A stretch of 64,000 nucleotides of DNA. It comes from Syncephalis fuscata. Taxonomy: Eukaryota > Zoopagomycota > Zoopagomycetes > Zoopagales > Piptocephalidaceae. The stretch spans positions 1 through 64,000 of the forward strand of contig JAHLTZ010000066.1 in NCBI GenBank assembly GCA_025786725.1, written 5' to 3'. Below, in pieces: positions 11,902-23,571 of this stretch (the stretch's first letter is position 1; the number at the start of each line of letters is the position of its first letter). The notes under the pieces were generated by a model, which made no database searches, was not told the origin of the DNA, and was given only the letters and a program-made list of their open reading frames with translations. Made by a program: the position numbers and the translations under genes.

Positions 11902-13083
11902 TTAAATATCTTTACTACTATTACTATGCTTAATAGTAGTATTCATTAAATGTTGCCGTAATTGTTGCAGTCGATTAATGGCCTGTTGTCGACGTGCTTC
12001 ACTCTGAGCATCTATTGTTTCATTACGCTTTTGCGCTTGTTCGATATCACTTCGTTGTAAGTCCAGTAATAGCTGTCGAAGTGCTTGTTCACCTTGTTTT
12101 ATTTCTGGTGGTAGAATATCATCATTATAAACATCATCGGTATAATGGTGTCCATCTAAATAGGCAACAATATCAATTGGTGTACTTTGTTGTAAAGAAT
12201 TTGTTGTTGTTGATTCAAGCAACTGAGTAAGATATCGTTCAGCTGGTGAAAGATAACTCGAAGATGGTGATGATGACTGTTCAACCCACCGTTGTCTAAA
12301 TGATTTAATCCAACTTACTGGCAGGCCGCCAATTTCATCACCTTGATCCATATGAATCAATGTAGAGGGTGGCCCCATCTCTTCTTGTATCCCCTCCACC
12401 ATTACATGATCTGTATAGTATGGTTGTTGTAAAAAGGCTCGTACGTCAGCACCATCATCAATTTCATTATTAATAAAACCTATTGGATCCAATGGACTAT
12501 TAGTGTTGCCTTTATTAAATGGAGCCTCTATTTCCATTAGCAAGTGTTGCTGTGACTCGATTGATGTTATTGGTACATTATATTCATTATTCTGCCACTG
12601 CTGCCAATCAGCACTAACAGCAGCAACATGGCCCGGTGTTGATGCCGTTTGTTCTCGCCACAATCCATTGGTGTGTGATACTGTTGAACTACCATTAAAT
12701 GATGATGTTGATGCTGATGGTCCGCCTGATATTGATTGCCTATCCTTCCAATCGATGTGTTCACTACTAAGTACGTGCTGTGGTCCTTGTTGGCGTCCAC
12801 CTGGCAAAGATGGTTTATTATCAGCTGTTTGACGATAATCAGCAAGTGACCCGGGTATCTGTTTACCACCAGCACTAGTGCCGCCCATTGTAGACTGCCA
12901 CATAGACTGTGTCGACCGCTCTAGTCGACGAGTAAAGGACGTAGTGTCATGTAAGTCGCCAGCATTATTATTTCCCTTTGAATTCACGCTATTCTCGTCT
13001 TGTATAGCGTCTTTATCAGTATAAACTGCCGGTGCCTTCCCTGCACTCTTCTCTTTCTCTTTTCCCGTTTGATTCGACGACAT
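11902..13083 (-). CDS. Uncharacterised, largely disordered protein (393 aa)
   Basis: This is one uninterrupted 393-codon exon with ATG at 13083. I do not recognise it confidently. The N-terminal half is rich in Ser, Gly, Gln and Asn and looks disordered, with short aromatic islands (SMWQSTMGG, SADWQQWQNNE). The middle has more conserved-looking segments: DPIGFINNEIDDGADVRAF, PVSWIKSFRQRWVE and YTDDVYNDDILPPEIKQ. The C-terminus (about residues 325-380) is a strong Gln/Arg/Leu coiled coil. The pattern of a disordered body with DGADV and TDDV-type blocks resembles conserved fungal proteins of unknown function, but this is only an impression. No signal peptide or membrane segment is seen. Unlike most neighbours it has no frameshift. 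Confidence 0.8.
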   Translation of the reverse strand: MSSNQTGKEKEKSAGKAPAVYTDKDAIQDENSVNSKGNNNAGDLHDTTSFTRRLERSTQSMWQSTMGGTSAGGKQIPGSLADYRQTADNKPSLPGGRQQGPQHVLSSEHIDWKDRQSISGGPSASTSSFNGSSTVSHTNGLWREQTASTPGHVAAVSADWQQWQNNEYNVPITSIESQQHLLMEIEAPFNKGNTNSPLDPIGFINNEIDDGADVRAFLQQPYYTDHVMVEGIQEEMGPPSTLIHMDQGDEIGGLPVSWIKSFRQRWVEQSSSPSSSYLSPAERYLTQLLESTTTNSLQQSTPIDIVAYLDGHHYTDDVYNDDILPPEIKQGEQALRQLLLDLQRSDIEQAQKRNETIDAQSEARRQQAINRLQQLRQHLMNTTIKHSNSSKDI

Positions 13084-14847
13084 GTTAAAAGTAGAATGTA
13101 TTAGTCGATTAATGTGAAGATTCAGCTATTTAATTTTATCACTAAAGATAAGAATGGTAATAACTAGACGTGATGCTTGGGAAATAATGACACACGATTT
13201 TAATCTAGATTTAAACTAATATTATAGCACGATTTGTAACAACGATAGTATTAACACATTCTATTATCATTAAATTTTTGGGAGCTATTTTACTTTGAAT
13301 TCCTATCCTTCAGTTTAAGGATAAAAATATCCATAATTTGAATAGTAAATCGTCGATCAGTTTTACTACTGAGAAGTGCTATTTGTTAAAGCAATGCACA
13401 TCAACTTTGATTGAATCAATCAATATTAATTAATCTGCACTATTTTCAATATTCGATATTAGTGTTAATAAATGTGTAGTATTCCATGTCACTTACAATA
13501 AAACATAATAGATAGATAAATGTTAATCCATGTTATTATTGTTGTAAAGTATTCAAAGCATTATAATTTAGTATTTAATATAACTCACCACCCAGTTACA
13601 TGTTTAGTAGAACAACAAATGTGCATTCAATCAAGTAAAGGATGCCAGCTTTGATCTTTTGACACTAAATTACATGAGTCTACTAATAACTTAATACATG
13701 GAAGTTATTATACGTTGCCTTTTACATTTTATTTACTCGTTTCATCTTATTTTCTATTGCTATCTTATTGTTCTATTTAATGCTATATTATACAATAATA
13801 CCGAATATAACAATATAAATAACATGCGTATTTGAACATCAATAAATAACATGATTCAATCCCTAGACTTTATTTCTTTTACTTTACATCAACACCTGTT
13901 CAAGTAACCTCAGCGGCATGCCGTATCTTTGGCTACAACTGCCGCCACAAGATCTTCCTGATAAAGAAACTCAACCTATCATAATTGCATATGATGGAGG
14001 CCATTTGCTTCATCAATGGTTGGCAAATAAACTGCGCCTACCAAGTTGATATTAAGAATGCCTAAGAAATGGTGAACATCAGAAATGCTAGTCGTCCTAC
14101 CTTCTTGTGACCATAGACAAGTATCTTACATAGTAAATATGCCCAAAATACAACAGTAGAAGATTAGAAAATAGAATAGACCATTCAGATACAAGAACCC
14201 ACACCGTATGTAGTAACAACAATAACAACTACAGAATGACATGAAATCATAATTATAGGCTTTTATTAATACTCAATCAATCTTTCTACGCATAGCCAAC
14301 AACGACAATGATCAATCTCAAATATTTCAATGAAATCAAATAGTATGTTACGTCGTTTAAATATTTAATATTATTACCGGTACAACGTTCTGTTACATTT
14401 AATCAGTTCTATTTTATGGAATAATAATGTTATTACATTACATTAATATTTATCATGAATAATGGTTTAAACACAAATTAGTCTAAGCAACTCGTCAACT
14501 ATTTAAATCATTACAATTGATTGCGTAAAGTAATCTACTGACCTGGGGGATTAAAGTGGATAGTCAATCATAGTATTATTATTATCATTGCGTTATATTC
14601 AGTTCACTCTAATAAATAAACAAATAAACAACACTTTGCATCAATTTATATTGGTATATTAATAGTGTAATTACAAGCTTATAATAAAACATATTTGCTA
14701 TTAACATGAGTTGACACATAAATATAATTGACACGAGTGCATAAATCATTTTACTAACAGTATCTACCCTGAGTATATATGTTTTAATAAGACTGCGTAT
14801 TATTAATAACAATAATCGAGTCGGAATAACAACTATTCAGCTGCATT
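13084..14847. other. Intergenic region with a diverged repeat and a coding-like relic
   Basis: Near 13565-13620 lies a diverged reverse-oriented piece of the dispersed repeat (CTCACCACC ... TTAGTAGAAC). Around 13880-14130 the base composition becomes richer in GC and short open stretches appear on both strands, for example PQDLPDKETQPIIIAYDGG on the plus strand from 13918, broken by stops. This looks like a decayed gene or transposon fragment, but I cannot name it. The rest is AT-rich with no supportable gene. Confidence 0.4.
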
Positions 14848-16989
14848 TTACTGTCCATCTGCCTTAAGAGAGGTACGTCCTGCACGCATCATTTCATCTA
14901 CAAGTAGTAGATTGCTAGCAATGACAGCACTATAGTCATAATGGATACGTATATACATATATTAGTATCAAATAAGTATATTATTTATGCTTGCACCACT
15001 TACCAAGAGTTCAACTGGTGTCGCAATACACGGTAGTTATCGTAAATGCCTTCGGTTGTAGGATCCATAACCTCGCCTGTTTGCAAGTCAACACCGACTA
15101 CGTGTCCTTCCGCTTGCTCCTCCTATCAATTTACAATCAGATAATTGTCACTAATTTATATTGTAAACTAGCCTACCTGAAGCGATACAATAACATCTTG
15201 GGCATCAAAACCGCCATTCTGCGCCAATACCTTTGGAATAATAAGCAAAGCATCGGCAAATGCTTGCACACCCATACGTGTACGGCCCTTGACGGTTTCC
15301 TTCCATTTTTGCAAATGAGCTGCACAAGCAACCTGGAAGGCACCGGCACCAGGTACAACTTGACCGTCTTCGATACAGTTTTTAACGGAACGTAGACCAT
15401 CACGGATAGCATCTTGGATTTGCTGTAGTGTATGTGGATTTGGACCCTTGACCAATAAAGTGACCGACTTTGGCTCGTTGACTTCCTCGACAAACGTGTA
15501 CTTTTCCTCGCCAAGTACATGCTCGTATACAAGACCGGCATAACCAAGCACATCGGGGGTTAGATCGTCGACCGAATTTTGTGCTGAACCACCGCATACT
15601 AATTGCAAGCTATAACAACAACAACAACAAAGTGGTTAGTATTTATAAACTATACATTGAATATGTTATTACCGTTCCATATTACGACGCTTAGCACGAC
15701 GTAGTGCCAGAATACCGCTTTTAGCCAACATGTCAAGCGACAATGGGTCAATGCCCTTTTGATTGATGATAACAAACGATTTATCGGTACCATCGCATAC
15801 TTGCTTCTTGAAATCAACAAGCTTACGAACACGGTCGTCGATGAATTTACGTTCAGACTCAATGAGCTTTTCACGCTTTTCAGCGCTGCTGTAGAAGAAG
15901 CTTGAGTTGACTTCGCTACAATCACACCATTTGGCTGGTTAATGATTGCACCATGCTACACTGATGTACTTACGTTTTCTCGTATTCAAGCGAGACGTTT
16001 AGCGTCAATATAAAGGCGTTTTTAACACGTTTGGGCATGTCTGGATGACGTGCGCCGTGGTCAAGCACTAAACCACGTACCAATCGAGTATCAATATCAC
16101 GACGATGTGGCATCTTCATAATTTCAACCATATGCAGATCAATTGGCTCATTTTCACGCTTAATGCAGAGTACTGCATCGACAACAGCCTCAGTCAATGA
16201 GTCGGCAAGACTAGAATAAACCTTGGTACCGAGGGAGGTGCGTGCAACAGAGATCAATAATTCACGGTCAATGGTTTTCTTAATACGGAACTCATCAAGG
16301 AACTGTATATTTAGTTGGTTAGAAAATACTTAAAAACATGATAAAATGTCATACTTGCCTTGGTAGCTTCCTTCTTGGCCAATTCAAATCCTTCAGTGAC
16401 CACTCGTGGATGAAGACCTTCAGACACATATCGTTCGGCCTGTTTAAGCAGTTCACCCACTAATAGAACAACTGAAGTAGTACCGTCGCCGGTAATGTCA
16501 TCCTGAGCAGTAGCAGCACGAGCAATCATAGCAGCAGTTGGATTTTGGATTTGCTGATGGATAATAGTGTTAGTATTTATCGTAATAAAGTCATTAAACA
16601 TAGTAAACATATTAATACTACTTACCATCTCACTTAACAATACTTTACCGTCCTTGGTAAGTCGGATACTGCCGGCACCGTCTACCAGCCTACATTTTGC
16701 ATTATACATCAGTGTCATTTCCTAATAACAATACCAGTATAATATACTAGTAAAATACTACAAATTGGTATTGACTTACATCTTGATCGTGCCTTTTGGT
16801 CCCAGATTGGACCGTAATACTTCTTGTAGACCGATCGCAGCATTAACACTCAATTGTAGTGCTTGACCACGACGTGCCACGTCCGAGGACGGGTTGATGA
16901 GCTTCATAGAAGATGCCCTGTTAATATGACGTTTCGCGTTCATTAATCATCTGCCAATCTTTAGCTATAGTAGACCATCAACTTACATG
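14848..16989 (-). CDS. CCT6: CCT chaperonin subunit zeta (CCT6)
   Basis: This is a subunit of the cytosolic TRiC/CCT ring that folds actin, tubulin and other clients. Exons (minus): 16989-16987 (first two bases of the start codon at its end), 16917-16780, 16689-16626, 16553-16359, 16302-15974, 15915-15673, 15609-15177, 15122-15004, 14929-14848. Spliced coding length is 1605 nt, or 534 aa, matching the family (about 530-546). Motifs seen: [30 protein letters not shown] (nucleotide loop), [23 protein letters not shown] and [11 protein letters not shown]. The start ATG appears to be created by splicing, AT from one exon and G from the next ([10 protein letters not shown]); an internal ATG at 16907 is the alternative. 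The intron at 16303-16358 has a GC donor (AAG|GCAAGT). No frameshift is needed. Confidence 0.96.
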
Positions 16990-17421
16990 CTGTTACAACA
17001 ACCTGATTATTGACAAAAAACCAAAGAAGGCAGGTGAAAGAAGATAGAGTTGCTATTACGGCTGTACTCGAGTGAGAGATGGAACAAACTGCGTCGCGAT
17101 CTGATGTGTTTAGAAAGGTGTTGGTGTGCGTGTGCGTGTGTGTGTGGCGCGCAGTGATGTAAAAATCATGACGATGCTATCATAAAAATTATTTATTCTA
17201 AAAACTATTGGTTTTATTGACTATGCTATTTACTAATCGCATTTTTACTGACATATAATTGATTATTTACATCCACAAGCTAATAAATTAATAAATGACA
17301 ATGTGCACACTACACATTAATAAAATATAACATATAATGGCACACATTATGAAGAAATGGCATAAAATGATAATGCTGAGCCATGCAGCGTAGCAATAGA
17401 AATTTATTCTGTAATCGCCAT
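16990..17421. other. Intergenic: CCT6 upstream and RPS3 3' flank
   Basis: This is the promoter side of CCT6 (minus) and the 3' flank of RPS3 (minus). A CA/GT-rich stretch lies near 17120-17150 and AT-rich sequence follows. I see no further gene. Confidence 0.5.
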
Positions 17422-19142
17422 TTACTGGGCGGCGATAGGGGCAGGCTGGACTGGCTCTGCAGCAACTGGAGCTGGCTTGGCAAAGTCCTCGGAGATTGGA
17501 GCAGTGATAGGCTCCTCTTCCTTGGGTTCCTATAGTCATTATAGTACATATATTAATAAATCTGATTTACTATATTATCTTCGCCTATTAACTTACCATG
17601 ATGGTGACCACATCTGGGAGTGGGGTCTTTGGGCCGGAGCGACCAGTTGGATCGCAGTCCAACATAATCTTGACCTTAACACCAAGGACACCTAATCAAT
17701 GGTCGTAATAATAATATAATAATTGATAAGTAATGTGCTATAATAGCCGCTTTGTATCATTGTAACTTACCCTGGCGAAGCATAACGTGGCGCACAGCAG
17801 TATCAATGTAGTCACGAGCTGGTTGACCGGAGTGGATCATGAAACCGTCGGTGAACTTCATAGCCTTGGCACGAGCAGCACGAAGCTTGCCGCTGACAAC
17901 GACTTCGCAGCCTTTGGCACCAGCTTCCATGATCATGCGAACAACACCGTAGCAGGCACTAAATAAATAGTATTTAATAAATCAAATGCATCATCATTAG
18001 CTACTATTCGTAAAAATATTTGTTAAATATGCTAATAAGCACGTAGTCTAGATGTCTTGTCATTGCTACAAACTAGCTTGACATATTCTATTGTTCCGTT
18101 GACCTCATTATCATAAACAGTACACTTACCGACGCACAGCCAAACCGGAGAGGAGCTTGGCCTTGAGTGACTCAGCTTGAGCAACGGCGCAGAGACCACG
18201 GACGGCAACACGTTCAGCGTAAAGCTCAACAGTGTTCTCTGGGAAGTTGAACGCTTTTGAACCAAAGAGGTCAATTCGCGAATGCGACGGCCCTTGTCGC
18301 CAAGAACATCCTGAGTTTGAGTGGCACGGATGATAATTTCGGTACGTGCTGGAGTGACACGAACCTCACAACCGCTATATCCCTCGGCGGACAACTCGCG
18401 GGTGAAGAACTCGTTGAGTTCGGCGTAGAACACACCGTCAGCGACAAACTATAATATAGTAGTTAGCACATATACTAATAAACAGCTTTATAAACCATAT
18501 ATTCGCAATCACCAACTACGCCATAACAATGATACAACAGCAATAACAACAATAGCTAGTGTTTCATCGCGTAATAGTATTACTACAATAAACTACACAA
18601 TAACTGTTTGTTATGTCCAGTATTCAGAATTCCACATGTACGTGCATTATGCAACAGTCGTAAACGACCGGCATTCGGACAAGAGGTGTCAGAATATATT
18701 GCGGTAACTCATCATTAAACTGGACATACACTACTGACATGAACTCTACAGCTCCTATTATTATCAGTTTAGTGCATGCGATGTCTCTCTCGCGTTAACT
18801 TTTGGACATATACTATATCCACCCGCCCATGCAATTATAGATTACTCGTCATCTATATGCATTCAATATCAATCCATCTATCCATCCATCCATCTATTTA
18901 TCTATATAAATATCTATGTATGTATGTATGTATGTATGGCGGTGTATCTAGCTATTGTCATCATGGCATCATTGCGCCGTCATAATTGTTATCGCGTTAT
19001 ATGGATGTATCTATAACATCCATCCATCTCTATACATCTGATTCGCGCCTCCCTGCCATCTACAATAATACTGCCGATGGCTATCTATAGCATATCTTAT
19101 GTATATACGCACCTTGCGCTTCTTGGAGATCTGAGCAGCCAT
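17422..19142 (-). CDS. RPS3: Small-subunit ribosomal protein uS3 (RPS3)
   Basis: This is a component of the 40S subunit at the mRNA entry channel. Exons (minus): 19142-19113 ([10 protein letters not shown]), 18448-18130, 17958-17771, 17691-17597, 17529-17422. The KH domain is clear ([34 protein letters not shown]), followed by [32 protein letters not shown] and [13 protein letters not shown], with an acidic and Ala/Pro tail. Exon lengths sum to 740 nt; one T is missing at about 18255 ([14 protein letters not shown]), and restoring it gives 741 nt, or 246 aa, close to the human 243. Because RPS3 is essential, this supports an assembly error and not a pseudogene. Intron 1 is unusually long (about 660 nt) and carries a candidate snoRNA; it also holds CATC and ATGT microsatellite runs near 18870-18940. 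Confidence 0.96.
18612..18728 (-). ncRNA. Candidate intronic C/D-box snoRNA
   Basis: On the minus strand within RPS3 intron 1 there is a 9-bp perfect terminal stem: TATGTCCAG (18728-18720) pairs with CTGGACATA (18620-18612). Just inside it sit a C box ATGATGA (18715-18709) and a D box CTGA (18627-18624). A further CTGA (18692-18689) lies 16 nt after the C box and could be D'. This geometry (stem, C, D', D, stem, about 117 nt) is that of a box C/D methylation guide. Vertebrate RPS3 introns host the C/D snoRNA U15, so the host gene is a known one; I could not match the guide sequence to rRNA from memory. Confidence 0.65.
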
Positions 19143-19416
19143 GTTTGGATGGATGGAGAGGGAGAGCACGAGTGCTGTGTGAGCCGGGTGTCACGGCGGC
19201 TTTTGGTCTGCCAGTTGTTCTGGGTGAAAGAGGAGGTGCTTTCACTAGGGAATAGTAACAGTTTCTAATGTCTACAATATTACTTCACTACACTACACAC
19301 ACACACACACATATTTACATTCACACATCTATATTACACAGACTGCTTGTTCATTATAGTAGATTACACAACAACAACAACAACAGCTACAAGTAGTCTA
19401 TACTACACACTTAATC
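19143..19416. promoter_or_regulatory. Divergent intergenic region between RPS3 and NAR1
   Basis: These 274 bases separate the start codons of RPS3 (minus) and NAR1 (plus), so both promoters must lie here or overlap the 5' ends of the genes. It contains a CA repeat near 19290-19310 and a CAA run near 19370-19385. No specific factor site is recognised. Confidence 0.55.
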
Positions 19417-21466
19417 ATGTCTTTCTCGAGTGGTTAATTCTTACGGATCTTAATGATTATATTGCACCCTCACAGGCATGCATTAAACCTGTAGAAGTAA
19501 AGAAGCCGGGTGTGACCAATGGACAAGATCAGGTAAATATTGCAAACAAAAAGACTTCAAACAATAGTATTAATAGTACTATATATATATATATATATGC
19601 TAGTCAGCAATCCGTATCGATGATAGCGGCCAGTACTACGAAGTAGGCCACGACGGAGGAGAGACAAAGCTAGAGACGGCCAGTATTACGCTAAACGATT
19701 GTTTAGCCTGTAGGTGAGTTGTTAAAAGTAATTTGTACAATATTACGATGGTAATAACAACTGGCCACAATTAGTGGCTGTATAACATCGGCTGAAAGTG
19801 TTTTAGTGGCAATGCAATCACATGAAGAATTACTTTCAATACTAAACGAGAATGCAGCACATATTCAGTCAGGAATGGCTGATCAAACACGTATGGTGAT
19901 TGTATCCATCTCTCCTCAATCTCGCGCTTCACTGGCTGCAAAATTCAATCTAACACCACTTCAAGCTGCTCGTCGTATTACTTATGCACTTAAGCATATG
20001 GGTGTACACCATGTACTTGACACGTCATTTTCACGTGATATCTCACTGTTAGAAAGTGCACGAGAATTTACAGAACGTTTTCGTCGATGGAAAGATGAAA
20101 ATGGTGCGGCGATTAGTGAACAGCATAGCATGCCTATGTTGGCATCTGCCTGTCCAGGTAAATAGTCTTATAGTTATAGGGTACTATTTTAACATATATA
20201 TAGGCTGGATTTGCTATGCTGAAAAGACACATGGATTTCTAGTTCCTTATATCAGTGCTACAAAATCGCCACAACAAATTATGGGTGCATTAGTCAAGGA
20301 TTATTTTGCTAGTCAGCATAATATTAGGTAATTTTATATGTAAATAATAATATTCTAGACTAATACTTATATGCCGTTAGTCCCGAACGAATCTATCACG
20401 TTTGTGTTATGCCATGCTATGATAAAAAGCTAGAAGCATCTAGGGAAGACTTTTACAGCGATATTTATCGAACACGCGACGTTGACTGTGTGATATCGAC
20501 TGGTAGGTTGATTATTGTTGTAGCCAACTGTCAGCTTAGTATATGACTAATTATTATTTATAATTCATTAGGCGAAATGGATAAATTACTAATGGAACAG
20601 TCGATTACATTGGATAATTGCAATGAATTGCCATTAGATACTATGTAAGTATATTAGATACTTATTAATATAAATGCCATTGTTACTAAATAGTATTATT
20701 ATGACTATTATTATTATAGGTTTGCAAAATGGCGTACATCATCCATTAGTCAAGAACAAGAACTGCTTGGATCATCAGGCAGTGGTTCTGGCGGCTATTT
20801 GGAATATATTATGCGCTATGCAGCTCGTGAACTATTCCAAATAGACAATGTTGATGTTGCAGCAGAACAAGGTGTAACAATACGTACAGTAAGAAATGCA
20901 GATTTTCGTGAAGTAACTTTGGAAGTAAGTAATAATAGCTTTAAATCCATTTAAATAGTTAAACAAGCTTAATAGAGTGCAACTGGAGAACCACTATTGA
21001 AATTTGCAGCCATTTATGGATTTAGAAATATACAAAATCTAGTTCGTAAAATGAAGACACGTCGTGCACAATATCACTATGTTGAAGTTATGGCATGTCC
21101 ATCAGGTTAGTGGATATTCTCTAATTTATAACACACCCTTATTAAAGTTGCTATTGCATTGACAAGGCTGCGTTAATGGTGGAGGGCAACTTCGACCACC
21201 AACATCAGTATCTGCCAAGGAATGGTTTACACGAGTAGACGCAATTTATCATTCAGTGCATAGTCAATTACCAGAAGAAAATGCAGATGTCATTAATGTA
21301 TATCAGTAAGTAGAAGATGGTCTAAATAGCCTGCCATCTAACAATTATACAACTATTTAGGCAATGGTTAGGCCAACCAGGATCAGAACGTGCCTTAAAA
21401 GCACTACGTACATCCTATCGGGCCATCGAGGAAACAACTGCTAATCCATTGGCCGTTAAATGGTAG
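19417..21466 (+). CDS. NAR1: Cytosolic Fe-S cluster assembly factor NAR1 (iron-only hydrogenase-like)
   Basis: NAR1 links early and late steps of cytosolic/nuclear Fe-S protein assembly. Exons: 19417-19532, 19604-19713, 19775-20157, 20204-20327, 20381-20502, 20572-20644, 20720-20924, 20976-21105, 21167-21305, 21361-21466. One T is missing near 19433 ([16 protein letters not shown]); with it the coding length is 1509 nt, or 502 aa. Both cluster sites are complete. The N-terminal site is [11 protein letters not shown] plus CLACSGC. The second site is SACPGW, VMPCY and MACPSGCVNGG. The protein ends in Trp (LAVKW), in line with the conserved C-terminal aromatic residue used for docking to the CIA targeting complex. 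The gene is divergent from RPS3 and convergent with MPC2. Confidence 0.95.
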
Positions 21467-21673
21467 TCATATTAAGCCATGTTACAATAAAACAATTATT
21501 TTGCACAGTATGTATTGGTTATTATGTTTACTTTGTTTGGCAAAGTAACAAATACAGTAGAATAAATGGATTAGCATCAAATATTTCTGTTGTTTACGAT
21601 TACTAATGTATGTGAGTGTGGGTATCTTTTGTGATGAAAATGATGATGATGATGGTCGTTGTTATGACGACAA

Positions 21674-22018
21674 TTATGTAGACGCGGCAGTTGTCGTGGT
21701 AGTCGTTTCTGGCGCTTGAGCCTCTGGATTCTGTCGTCGATGATCCCAAATACGATAAAGCTGGTAAAGACCCGTCGCACCGACAAAGATATTAACACTT
21801 AACAACGAGTAGTTGACGGGTATGATCTGCGTGCTGTAACGCGACCAGATGACACCAGTGGCTGCAAGCGCAACATTTTGAGAAACACTTAGTGTCTCGG
21901 CCGGTTTACGCATATCGTTTAATCCGGCAATAACTAGGCCCCACTTCATGGCCGGTGCCCAGAAATGGATCGTCTTTGGGCCGGCGGGATGGTTTAAGAA
22001 ACGCTGGAATGCCGACAT
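21674..22018 (-). CDS. MPC2: Mitochondrial pyruvate carrier subunit 2
   Basis: This is an inner-membrane subunit of the heteromeric pyruvate carrier. It is a single exon of 114 aa with ATG at 22018 (MSAFQRFLNHPAGPKTIHFW); the open frame upstream begins with a TTG. The diagnostic MPC2-type sequence FWAPAMKWGLVIAGLNDM, then VALAATGVIWSRYSTQIIPV and SLLSVNIFVGATGLYQLYRI, is present, giving the usual short transmembrane helices. The Trp-Ser-Arg-Tyr block and the ATG(F/V)IWSR motif separate it from MPC1. The tail is Thr-rich. It is convergent with NAR1, the two stop codons being about 207 bases apart. No frameshift. Confidence 0.95.
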   Translation of the reverse strand: MSAFQRFLNHPAGPKTIHFWAPAMKWGLVIAGLNDMRKPAETLSVSQNVALAATGVIWSRYSTQIIPVNYSLLSVNIFVGATGLYQLYRIWDHRRQNPEAQAPETTTTTTAAST

Positions 22019-23571
22019 GGTGTAGAAAAACAAAACAGCAAGTGAAAAGAAAGAAGCAAAGAACAAAGTACTAAGTCAATAAGTCGTGTTTATTTAATTA
22101 CATCAAGACAGTGTCACCGTATTAATTCAAATACTTTAATTGCATAGAGTAGCGTATTGTATAATACGGGCATATATATATATACATATAAATAGTATTT
22201 ATTTTACATTTTAAATATTTTAGCTTAAACATAACTTAACGATTAAGCTAGTGTACATGTGTAATTAATAAAATGATAATATTAATGTATTACACTTGCA
22301 TTAAATAAAACTATATTTATATTGTTTGATTTAATTATAACAATGGCTTATTATTTAATTACTATTGCATTAATGTTAAATAATTTATTAGATGTTCAGT
22401 ATGATTTAATATTAAATAGTTATATTTAATAATACTCACACAACTGAACATGGAGCTAGGAGTAATCCATATCAATGATTAAAATACTTGGCATATCTTC
22501 ATTATCCAATATGTATATATATTCCGCTTATCCATATTGTTATCGTGGTATAATCACTTTATCATATAATAGCCATTGTTTACTTGTTGTAGAGTTTAAT
22601 GCACTTCACTCATTCCGCTTATTGAATCGTACACATTATGGAAATTATTAAATGAGAAATAGATTACAGTGTTTTGATTAGTGTGTATAACAAGTACTGT
22701 TTTTATGGTTGTAAGTAAATGAAGTAAAATTAAAAGGGCTACTTGATGTAATAAGCAATTTTTAATTATAATAAAATACTATGAAATGTCACCGACGTCG
22801 TAGAACGTGTAAAAGTGTTGACTATGTATTTGAAATCGTGTTGTGATCAGAATGCGCAATGACAGTTGTATATGGTGATTAGTATATGGTAAGTTTCATG
22901 AGTGAACCAATACATAATTCTAATTATTTCCATTTTCTATTATTATTAATAATATGATATAATTACATTTGCAGGTTAGTAATTAGTTGATACAAACCAT
23001 TATGCTAAATAAAAACCATTAACATAAGATTGGTCTTGATCAGAATGTAATGCACACAATTTGTTTTAAAAACCTTGAAGTATTTTATAACTATTTGAAC
23101 ATAAAACTAGGATAGACACAATAGCAGTAGGCTTATCAGTGTTTGCAATATAGGGATAGTCAGTTAATTGCCATCACCACGCCATATAAAGCAATTCAAT
23201 TAGATTATTTTGGTATAATTTGATTAGGAGCCACAATTCAAACCACGCAATATACCATTCGACCAATGGCTGAATTACATTCGAGTATACAAAAGCTTGT
23301 ATTGTTTCAGCTATTTTTGTTCTAGCTTATATACCTCGTGTATATTTCCAAATTTTAAACTGATCTTGTGTGCATTCCAAATACAGCTGACCAAGTTTGA
23401 TGTTTCTTCTTTTGTAGATTAGCCACAAATGTCAATGTTCCAAGCTATAAAGCGAAAGCATATTTGCTTTGCCTACCTATTATCAACATCAACCAGTTCA
23501 CTTTTAAATCTTACATTTTTACATTTCTACTTTTTACGAATTTCTATATCGCCAACAAAAAACGATCTATA
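22019..23571. other. Intergenic region with diverged repeat arm and a shared upstream block
   Basis: This is AT-rich. At about 22440-22520 lies a diverged forward arm of the dispersed foldback family (GAACATGGAGC..., TTATCCAATATGTATATA). Positions about 23165-23353 are homologous, inverted, to positions 6-200. They include a conserved CATATAAAG word (23183-23191) and lie upstream of the secreted-protein gene, so they probably contain its promoter. No gene is supported. Confidence 0.5.

Noticed and set aside
15400..15925. Extra minus-strand frames in CCT6
   Set aside because: Out-of-frame readings of the CCT6 exons, whose true frame matches the family throughout.
17959..18129. Second snoRNA in RPS3 intron 2
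   Set aside because: A C-box-like ATGAT word is present, but the intron has no CTGA D box on the coding strand.
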